A DNA stretch of 6,266 nucleotides from Calditrichia bacterium (GTDB taxonomy: Bacteria > Calditrichota > Calditrichia > RBG-13-44-9 > J042), in contig JAUIFT010000186.1 in NCBI GenBank assembly GCA_030430345.1, forward strand, positions 1-6,266, in the 5' to 3' direction. A model generated the notes under the pieces. That model ran no database searches. It was not told where the DNA came from and saw only the letters and a program-made list of their open reading frames with translations. The position numbers and the translations under genes were made by a program. Below are positions 1-5,446 of the stretch, one piece after another (positions within the stretch are counted from its first letter, which is position 1; the number at the start of each line of letters is the position of its first letter).

Positions 1-34
1 ATGAAATAGGGGAATGCCAGGTTGTAAAAAACAA

Positions 35-63
35 AAAGCTGCATCTTTTTCCGATGCAGCTTT
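35..63 (-). terminator. Rho-independent terminator of the csaA-rhlB operon
   Basis: Positions 35-45 and 53-63 form a perfect 11-bp stem around a 7-nt loop. Read on the minus strand, the stem is followed at once by a T-rich tract (positions 34 down to about 25, broken by one G). It lies 34 bp past the helicase stop codon. On the plus strand the tail after the stem is interrupted (tttacg), so the minus direction is favoured. Confidence 0.85.
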
Positions 64-97
64 ACGATTTTCAAGCGAATTTGATCTCAGCAGATGA

Positions 98-1777
98 TTA
101 TCCATCCTTCTTGGAATCGCCACCGTCTTTCGAGGTCGAAGCGCTTTTTTTCTTCGTTGCGGGACGGCGGGTCCTGCGCGGACGTTGAGACGGTTTGCTG
201 TCGCCACTATTATTGCCAGCATTTGCATTGTCTGCAGAGGGCTTATTATCCGACGAACTATTCTGCTGCTGGGAACGGGAACGATTACGATTACCACCGG
301 AGCGGCGCGGACGCCGGTTGCGGTTACCGCTGCGGGGGCGCCGCCGGTCACCCTCCGGTTTCAGATCGTCATTCTCACCGGGTTGAACAGTGCGTTTCGG
401 CGGTGGCGGGAGTTCCAGCCACTCCTCTTCGGGGAATGTGCTTGGTAGTTCCCGGCCAAGATATTCGATAATCGCCGGTAATTGGAAAGACCCTTCTTCG
501 CAGGCGAAGCTGATCGAGGTGCCGCTTTCGCCGGCACGGCCGGTGCGGCCAATGCGGTGAACATAATCTTCCGGATCATTCGGCAAGGTGTAATTGATGA
601 CATGATCCATCGACTCGATATGGATCCCGCGACCGGCAACATCCGTGGCAACGAGCACCTGAAACTTGCCGGCCTTGAAATCTTCCAGCGTGCGAAATCG
701 TTTCTTCTGTGGTACATCCCCGGAAAGCATTTTGCTGCTGATGTTGTAGCGTCTCAGTTTTTCCGTCAAACGGCGGGTTTCATCACGGCGATTACAGAAG
801 ATAAGCACCCGCGTGAGTTTTTTCCGGGTGATAATATTATAAAGTAAAGCGAATTTTTCATCAGTCGTAACAATATAAACTACCTGATCGACACTGTCCG
901 CCGCAACATGTTCCGGCTCGATGACTACTCGTACCGCATCGCGGGTCCAGTTATTGGAAAGCCGCTCCACATCGCCGGTCATCGTCGCACTGAAGAATAA
1001 GGTCTGGCGCTTATCTTTCGGAGGCGTCTTGTAAACAATCTTTTTCACGTCGGGGATAAATCCCATATCAAGCATGCGGTCTGCTTCGTCGATAACGAGA
1101 ATCTCCACCTTGCGAAAATCGATCATTTTCCGTCCGGCAAAATCGAGCAGACGGCCGGGAGTAGCAACCACGACATCGACCGGTCTTTCAGTCAATTTTT
1201 TCTGCTGTTTCCGGAAATCCATGCCACCGTAAATCGTTTGCACCTTTAAGCCGGTGTATTTGCCCAGTCCCTGGGCATCTTTATAGATTTGCTGAACCAG
1301 TTCCCGGGTAGGGGCAAGAATCAGTGCACGCGGCACTCCCGGCTTTGGTTTGTCTTTGGGGCGATTTCGCATCAGCCGGGCAAAAATAGTAATTAAAAAC
1401 GCGGCGGTTTTCCCGGTACCGGTTTGTGCCTGGCCAGTCGCATCCTGCCCGGAAAGCGTGCTGCCCAAAACTTCTGCCTGTATCGGCGTACAATACTTAA
1501 AGTCCAGGTCGGCAATGGCATGCATAATACCATTTGGTAAATTCAGATCATGAAAGCGTTTCTTGCCCTCTTCCGGTGCTACCTCAAACTGGGAAACATC
1601 CCAACGTTTCTTCGCTGGCCTTTTTGCACCCTGTTGATCCTGTCTTTCCGGCCGGCGCTTCCGCGGGCGATTGGATTTCTGAGCATCTCTCTGGCTGCGG
1701 GGTTTTGCCGTTGGCTTTTCCGCTGTTTCATCTTTCCCAAGGGCATTCTTTACAAACTGGATAAACTTTTGAATCAA
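98..1777 (-). CDS. rhlB: RhlB-like DEAD-box ATP-dependent RNA helicase
   Basis: ATP-dependent RNA helicase of 559 residues acting in the cytoplasm on structured RNA; RhlB proteins often work in mRNA turnover. All core motifs are visible in order: Q motif (F75, CTPIQ 96-100), motif I AQTGTGKT 117-124, PTREL 156-160, TPGR 206-209, DEAD 230-233, SAT 263-265, motif [12 protein letters not shown] 377-387 and motif [10 protein letters not shown] 407-414. The segments around 66-100 and 352-447 ([20 protein letters not shown]) resemble the longer Pseudomonas-type RhlB more than RhlE, SrmB or DeaD. Basic low-complexity tails flank the core (about 20-58 and 465-559, rich in R, N, G, S and K) and are probably disordered RNA- or partner-binding regions. 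The start is TTG at 1777, chosen because AAGGAG (minus strand, 1790-1785) sits 7 nt upstream and no ATG is near. The gene lies 28 bp after csaA, in the same operon. The exact RhlB assignment is less certain than the DEAD-box one. Confidence 0.96.
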   Translation of the reverse strand: MIQKFIQFVKNALGKDETAEKPTAKPRSQRDAQKSNRPRKRRPERQDQQGAKRPAKKRWDVSQFEVAPEEGKKRFHDLNLPNGIMHAIADLDFKYCTPIQAEVLGSTLSGQDATGQAQTGTGKTAAFLITIFARLMRNRPKDKPKPGVPRALILAPTRELVQQIYKDAQGLGKYTGLKVQTIYGGMDFRKQQKKLTERPVDVVVATPGRLLDFAGRKMIDFRKVEILVIDEADRMLDMGFIPDVKKIVYKTPPKDKRQTLFFSATMTGDVERLSNNWTRDAVRVVIEPEHVAADSVDQVVYIVTTDEKFALLYNIITRKKLTRVLIFCNRRDETRRLTEKLRRYNISSKMLSGDVPQKKRFRTLEDFKAGKFQVLVATDVAGRGIHIESMDHVINYTLPNDPEDYVHRIGRTGRAGESGTSISFACEEGSFQLPAIIEYLGRELPSTFPEEEWLELPPPPKRTVQPGENDDLKPEGDRRRPRSGNRNRRPRRSGGNRNRSRSQQQNSSSDNKPSADNANAGNNSGDSKPSQRPRRTRRPATKKKSASTSKDGGDSKKDG

Positions 1778-1784
1778 AATAATT

Positions 1785-1790
1785 CTCCTT
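1785..1790 (-). promoter_or_regulatory. Ribosome binding site fixing the TTG start of the helicase
   Basis: The minus strand reads AAGGAG, a strong Shine-Dalgarno match, 7 nt before TTG at 1777. It lies in the 28-bp gap after the csaA stop codon, and it supports both the TTG start and independent translation of the second operon gene. Confidence 0.8.
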
Positions 1791-1805
1791 CGCTGTATGC
1801 AGGCG

Positions 1806-2150
1806 TTAAGATACCGGCATACCGTTTTCTACCGGGGACGTCGGCGTTAAAAGCATCGTTCCCTGCTTCGCACAAACAGCAGCTAAAACCAGCACTTCCG
1901 ATTTTACGCCGGCGATCTGTTTCGCCGGAAAATTCATGACGGCGACAATCTGCTTACCAACCAGCATTTCTGGCGTATAGTTTTCCATTAACTGTGCTGA
2001 ACTGGTTTTTATCCCAAGGGGACCAAAATCGATGGTTAACTTGTAGGCGGGTTTCTTTGCCCGGGCATTGGGGGTTGCGGAGATAATGGTTCCGGTAGAA
2101 ATATTTACTTTTTGAAAATGTTCTATATCGATGGTTTCTGATACCTTCAA
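1806..2150 (-). CDS. csaA: CsaA-type tRNA-binding / secretion chaperone-like protein
   Basis: Small single-domain OB-fold protein of 114 residues, the usual CsaA length (about 110). CsaA proteins are homodimers related to the C-terminal tRNA-binding domain of methionyl-tRNA synthetase and to Arc1p/Trbp111. They bind tRNA, and in Bacillus CsaA has been described as an export chaperone. Visible hallmarks are F12-x2-V15 with G20-T21-I22 at the start, [12 protein letters not shown] at 33-44, SSAQ at 50-53 and NFPAKQIAG followed by SEVLVL at 73-89. The start is TTG at 2150. An in-frame TAA lies only seven codons upstream (2174-2172) and no ATG or GTG intervenes, so TTG is the only common start codon that keeps the family's N-terminus. 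The upstream Shine-Dalgarno is weak (AGG about 10 nt away). First gene of the operon with the helicase. Confidence 0.93.
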   Translation of the reverse strand: MKVSETIDIEHFQKVNISTGTIISATPNARAKKPAYKLTIDFGPLGIKTSSAQLMENYTPEMLVGKQIVAVMNFPAKQIAGVKSEVLVLAAVCAKQGTMLLTPTSPVENGMPVS

Positions 2151-2336
2151 AACTGTTGCCTGTATCTTGTTTTACACACTCAATCATCGCCAGGTGCTGC
2201 TACTTCATCCACATATCCGGGGTGCCGCTCTACTTTTCGCCAGGCTATGGTGATTCAGCAAAATAAGGTAAGGATGGGGAAAACACAAGCGTCCTTTTTA
2301 TCCGCTTCGCCCGGATGCAGCTCCGGAAAGTCTTAT

Positions 2337-2345
2337 TTTATAGCA
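2337..2345 (-). promoter_or_regulatory. Candidate extended -10 promoter for the csaA operon
   Basis: On the minus strand the sequence reads TGC followed by TATAAA, an extended -10 arrangement (TGn plus a five-of-six -10 box). There is no good -35 hexamer at 17 bp. It would give a leader of about 180 nt before csaA. Weak evidence; other promoters closer to csaA are possible. Confidence 0.3.
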
Positions 2346-2444
2346 TTTTCGGGGAGCAAATCGTGACGAAAACGGCTTTTTGAAAAGGAATGATGAATAT
2401 TTATTCTGATTTTCGTCTTTTTTATGTCGGGATTATTCCATTTC

Positions 2445-2472
2445 TTAAACAGGTTAAGTGTCATTTTATAAT
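2445..2472 (+). promoter_or_regulatory. Candidate sigma70-type promoter of the amidohydrolase
   Basis: A perfect TATAAT lies at 2467-2472, with a weak -35 (TTAAAC, 2445-2450) at 16 bp spacing. Transcription would start near 2479, leaving a leader of about 90 nt before ATG 2569. That start would lie downstream of the upstream GTG at 2458, which is an extra reason to prefer the ATG. Confidence 0.5.
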
Positions 2473-2568
2473 ATCTACGTTTGTGGCATTTCGTTTCAGC
2501 GCCTGGCGTTTAGGGCAGGAAATTGGCAAGAACTAACTATTTATTCATTCGCTTACAATGAGGTAATA

Positions 2569-4296
2569 ATGGAAAATTGTCGAATCAAATTACGCATGCT
2601 AATCCCCTGTATGCTCACCGGATGGTTGATGCTTATCGGGTGCGGTGAGGATACCCCGGTGGCGGACCTGGTGCTTTTGGATGGGAAAATTGTGACTATG
2701 GATGATAAGAATCCCGAAGCGGAAGCGCTGGCAATTAAAGATGGAAAAATCATCGCGGTGGGCGATAGCGCGGAGATGCAGGCTTTTATCGGCGATCAGA
2801 CCGAGCAGATTTCACTCGGCGGCCAACTGGCTGTGCCCGGCTTTACGGACGGACATGCGCATGCAATGGGCCTGGGCTATGCGAAAATGAATCTGGATTT
2901 AACCCAGGTGACCAGTTGGGATGCGCTGGTTGCAATGGTAGAAGAAGCAGCGGAAAAAGCGGCACCCGGCGATTGGATTCTGGGGCGCGGCTGGCATCAT
3001 GAAAAGCTCGGGCAACCGGCTGGCCCAACCACCCAGGGATATCCCTCGCATCATGCGTTAAGCGCAGTATCCCCGGAAAATCCGGTGATGCTGGATCACG
3101 CCAGCGGTCATTCCATTTGCGTTAATGCAAAAGCGATGGAATTAGGCGGTGTTACCCGGGAGACGGCCGACCCGCCCGGCGGTGAAATTATTCGCGATAA
3201 AAATGGCGACGCGATCGGAATTTTTCTGGAAAACGCGGAAAAATTTATTGCTGATGCCAAGAAAGCCGCAGATGCCCGGCGCTCTCCGGAGCAGATTAAG
3301 GCAGAAAAAATCCGGGCAATTCAACTGGCTGAAGAAGAGTGCCTGGCAAAGGGCATCACCAGCTTTCATGATGCCGGCTCATCATTTGAAACCATCGATC
3401 TGTTTAATGAACTTGCCGCAGAAAATCAATTAAGGGTGCGTTTTTGGATCATGATCATCGATTCGTTGCACCTGATGCGGGAGAAGAGTAAAGATTACCG
3501 GGTGATCGGCGCCGGCAACCGGCATCTGACGGTGCGGGCGATCAAGCAATATGTCGATGGCGCATTGGGCTCCCATGGGGCCTGGTTGCTGGCGCCTTAC
3601 AGCGATCAACCGCAGACGGCTGGTCTAAACACGACCTCTCTGGAAGATTTGAGCGCTGTGGCAGAAATTGCCCTGGAGAACGATCTCCAGCTTTGTACTC
3701 ATGCCATTGGGGACCGGGGCAATCGGGAGATGCTCAATATTTATCAGCAGGCATTTGCCGATGCGGAGGGGAAAAAAGACCTGCGCTGGCGAATTGAACA
3801 TGCCCAGCATCTCGACCCGGCGGATATCAGCCGCTTTAAAGAATCTGGTATTATTGCTTCCATGCAAGGAGTGCACTGTACCTCTGATGGCCCCTGGGTG
3901 CCGAAACGGATTGGGGAAACCCGGTCGGAAGCCGGTGCTTACGTCTGGCGAAAACTGATTGAGAGTGGCGCAACCATCGTTAACGGCACCGATGCCCCGG
4001 TGGAAGATGTTGATCCCTTAGAGAACTTTTATTCGACGGTTACCCGCCGGATGTCCAATGGCGAACAGTTCTATCCAGGACAGATAATGAGCCGGGAAGA
4101 AGCATTGCGTTCAACAACCCTGAACGCTGCCTACGCCGCTTTTCAGGAAAATGAAAAGGGATCGCTCGCGGTGGGAAAGCTGGCGGATATTACTGTCCTC
4201 TCTAAAGATATCATGACGATACCGGAGGAGGAAATCCTCAATACGGAAGTTGTTTACACGATTGTTGATGGGGAAATTCGCTATCAGAAAATGTAG
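2569..4296 (+). CDS. Lipoprotein-anchored metal-dependent amidohydrolase (YtcJ/NfdA-like)
   Basis: Metal-dependent hydrolase of the amidohydrolase superfamily, amidohydrolase_3 group (YtcJ, N-substituted formamide deformylase), 575 residues. Substrate unknown; the family cleaves C-N bonds of amides and formamides. The N-terminal beta-strand part (LVLLDGKIVTMD) leads to the metal motif GFTDGHAHA with H96 and H98. Further ligand candidates are H378 (THAIGDRGN), H411 (RIEHAQHL) and D475 (NGTDAPVEDVDP). K326 before VDGALGS is a possible bridging residue. The C-terminus has the usual GKLADITVL segment. The start is ATG 2569, with GAGGT 4 nt upstream. From there the protein begins with a lipoprotein signal: basic residues R5, K7 and R9, a hydrophobic stretch, then lipobox LIGC with C25 as the lipidated cysteine. 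The enzyme should therefore sit on a membrane facing the periplasm or outside. A longer GTG start at 2458 would bury this signal. Single-gene unit ending at a bidirectional terminator. Confidence 0.93.
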   Translation: MENCRIKLRMLIPCMLTGWLMLIGCGEDTPVADLVLLDGKIVTMDDKNPEAEALAIKDGKIIAVGDSAEMQAFIGDQTEQISLGGQLAVPGFTDGHAHAMGLGYAKMNLDLTQVTSWDALVAMVEEAAEKAAPGDWILGRGWHHEKLGQPAGPTTQGYPSHHALSAVSPENPVMLDHASGHSICVNAKAMELGGVTRETADPPGGEIIRDKNGDAIGIFLENAEKFIADAKKAADARRSPEQIKAEKIRAIQLAEEECLAKGITSFHDAGSSFETIDLFNELAAENQLRVRFWIMIIDSLHLMREKSKDYRVIGAGNRHLTVRAIKQYVDGALGSHGAWLLAPYSDQPQTAGLNTTSLEDLSAVAEIALENDLQLCTHAIGDRGNREMLNIYQQAFADAEGKKDLRWRIEHAQHLDPADISRFKESGIIASMQGVHCTSDGPWVPKRIGETRSEAGAYVWRKLIESGATIVNGTDAPVEDVDPLENFYSTVTRRMSNGEQFYPGQIMSREEALRSTTLNAAYAAFQENEKGSLAVGKLADITVLSKDIMTIPEEEILNTEVVYTIVDGEIRYQKM

Positions 4297-4322
4297 GACA
4301 CTTTTCAAATCGATTGTATAAA

Positions 4323-4358
4323 AAAACGCCGCTCAATAAAATCTTTGAGCGGCGTTTT
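4323..4358. terminator. Bidirectional intrinsic terminator between convergent genes
   Basis: Positions 4323-4336 pair perfectly with 4345-4358 (14 bp) around an 8-nt loop. The outer end of the stem is A-rich on the left and T-rich on the right, so both strands read a GC-rich stem followed by a U tract. It lies 26 bp after the amidohydrolase stop and 22 bp after the stop of the convergent gene, and can serve both. Confidence 0.92.
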
Positions 4359-4380
4359 CAATATATAAGTAGTCTCAAGT

Positions 4381-5181
4381 TTAGTCGTCAATCATACGGC
4401 GATGATTGCTAGGGCAGACCCCGTAAGTGCAATCGTAAAAACCTTCGTCCCAAACTTCATCGAGCCAATAATGCCCACGGCAATATATTTTATCGCAATC
4501 CGGGCAATAAGCGTCAATACCCTGTTCCACGTTCATCCTTATCATCAAATCGTGTAACTCGGCAATTCGTTCTTCCTTTAACATATTGAAAAATTTTTTC
4601 GCATATTTCAGCTTAAAATCGCCGGTATGGGTTAAGCCTTTATAGATAAGCCGTTTTTCCCGGGCATGATGTGGTGTGCCGATTTTGAGAACGTAAGAGA
4701 TAGTTCCGCAAATACTACAGAGTAACTGGTACTCCGTCGGTCCAATTTTAAATACTGTATTACCAGGAGGCGCCATTTTTTTATCAGAGAGTAACTCTTC
4801 AATACCTGCCTGAAGAGCGAGCGGTTTCCAGCATTCTTCAAAAGCTGCGATGAGAGCGACTTCCAATTCCCGCGCCTTTTTATCGCTACTGGTGCGTAAT
4901 TCACTAATTACCTGCTTATAGCGGCTTTGGGCGGAAGAGAGCGTCAAATGGACGGAGTTATAATAACCGGCCTGTTGTTCACGAATATTTTGCTTACGAA
5001 GATCCCAGGCCGTAATCAATTGATAATAAATGTCCTGAACATCGCCAATCCACATATTGCGTTGGGGCTCATCCATGTTTGTTTGCCAGTTCCAGAAATT
5101 AATGATCTGATCCCGGACAGCCTTTAGCTTATCTATGGATTCCTGAACGTACCAGTTTTCTTCGTTTGTAATTCGCCGCAT
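4381..5181 (-). CDS. Uncharacterised Cys/His-rich, probably zinc-binding protein
   Basis: I cannot assign a known family or function. The 266-residue protein has no signal peptide or membrane segment, so it is probably cytoplasmic. Residues 1-135 are rich in E, K, Q and R with regularly placed aromatics and look all-helical, possibly coiled coil around 10-30 and 85-115. The C-terminal half is rich in metal-ligand candidates: C155-x2-C158; then C226-x2-C229-x4-C234-x2-H237; then C251-x4-C256-x3-H260, ending with RRMIDD. This would suit two or more structural zinc sites. The ATG at 5181 is the first plausible start; its Shine-Dalgarno is weak (AGAG very close to the start codon). By eye the base composition is more AT-rich than in the flanking genes. 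It is transcribed alone, convergent with the amidohydrolase and divergent from the transglycosylase, so context gives no functional hint. A nucleic-acid-binding or partner-binding role is only a guess. Confidence 0.85.
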   Translation of the reverse strand: MRRITNEENWYVQESIDKLKAVRDQIINFWNWQTNMDEPQRNMWIGDVQDIYYQLITAWDLRKQNIREQQAGYYNSVHLTLSSAQSRYKQVISELRTSSDKKARELEVALIAAFEECWKPLALQAGIEELLSDKKMAPPGNTVFKIGPTEYQLLCSICGTISYVLKIGTPHHAREKRLIYKGLTHTGDFKLKYAKKFFNMLKEERIAELHDLMIRMNVEQGIDAYCPDCDKIYCRGHYWLDEVWDEGFYDCTYGVCPSNHRRMIDD

Positions 5182-5196
5182 GCTCTAATGCCGTTT

Positions 5197-5225
5197 GTTA
5201 AACATTCGATGAATTTATGGATCAA
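5197..5225 (-). promoter_or_regulatory. Candidate promoter of the Cys/His-rich protein
   Basis: On the minus strand a -35-like TTGATC (5225-5220) and a -10-like TTTAAC (5202-5197) are spaced by exactly 17 bp, each matching four of six consensus bases. This would give a very short leader before ATG 5181. Plausible, not strong. Confidence 0.3.
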
Positions 5226-5263
5226 TAACTGATTATTTGAGCAAAATTGTTGTGCGTCAAGCG

Positions 5264-5269
5264 TATAAG
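5264..5269 (+). promoter_or_regulatory. Candidate -10 box upstream of the transglycosylase
   Basis: TATAAG matches five of six -10 positions but has no good -35 at 16-18 bp (TTGAGC at 5237-5242 is 21 bp away). If used, transcription starts near 5276, giving a leader of about 170 nt that contains both inverted repeats described below. Confidence 0.22.
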
Positions 5270-5294
5270 TTAAATATTTTTTTTTCAAACTTCA

Positions 5295-5310
5295 ACCTTT
5301 TTGCAAAGGT
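5295..5310. repeat. Short inverted repeat (6-bp arms, 4-nt centre)
   Basis: ACCTTT and AAAGGT are perfect inverted arms around TTGC. It lies between the divergent Cys/His-protein gene and the transglycosylase gene, and could be an operator or a small hairpin. At this length chance occurrence is quite possible. Confidence 0.3.
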
Positions 5311-5322
5311 AATTTGCCGCGT

Positions 5323-5359
5323 TTTTCGGTACTTGCCGGGACGATCCTGGTAACGAAAA
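5323..5359 (+). other. Possible 5'-leader stem-loop upstream of the transglycosylase
   Basis: TTTTCG (5323-5328) pairs with CGAAAA (5354-5359). After a G/A mismatch, TA (5330-5331) pairs with TA (5351-5352). Then a 4-nt bulge (5332-5335) precedes the inner stem 5336-5341 / 5345-5350 (one G-U pair) with a 3-nt loop. It ends 87 nt before the mltC-like start. No U tract follows, so it is not a terminator. I do not recognise it as a known riboswitch. Confidence 0.3.
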
Positions 5360-5446
5360 TGATTCATCCTAAAAATGGAATGAACGAAATAAGCATTGCT
5401 CCTGTTGAAATCGGAAGCGATATTATTCGTAAAAAACAGGAGAGAT

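Larger units (their letters stand above)
2151..2568. other. Divergent intergenic region between csaA and the amidohydrolase
   Basis: This 418-bp stretch separates two divergently transcribed genes and has no convincing coding content. It holds a consensus -10 box for the rightward gene (2467-2472) and an extended -10 candidate for the leftward operon (2337-2345). Parts are AT-rich (about 2385-2475). An open frame continues upstream of the amidohydrolase ATG to a GTG at 2458, but its 37 residues do not resemble a signal peptide or conserved domain. I see no riboswitch, tRNA or strong repeat here. Confidence 0.6.

Noticed and set aside
94..847. Plus-strand open frames opposite the helicase
   Set aside because: They lie antisense to a gene with all DEAD-box motifs, and their composition mirrors the complementary codons of the Arg-rich tail.
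1954..2187. ATG-started minus-strand frame overlapping csaA (ATG at 2187)
   Set aside because: It is out of frame with csaA, lacks a ribosome site and conserved features, and CsaA is complete without it.
2458..2568. Upstream GTG start extending the amidohydrolase by 37 residues
   Set aside because: The extension would bury the clear lipoprotein signal at ATG 2569. It lacks a good ribosome site, and the best promoter candidate (TATAAT 2467-2472) lies inside it.
3149..3958. Alternative-frame open frames inside the amidohydrolase
   Set aside because: They overlap conserved metal-binding and core segments of the amidohydrolase and show no features of their own.
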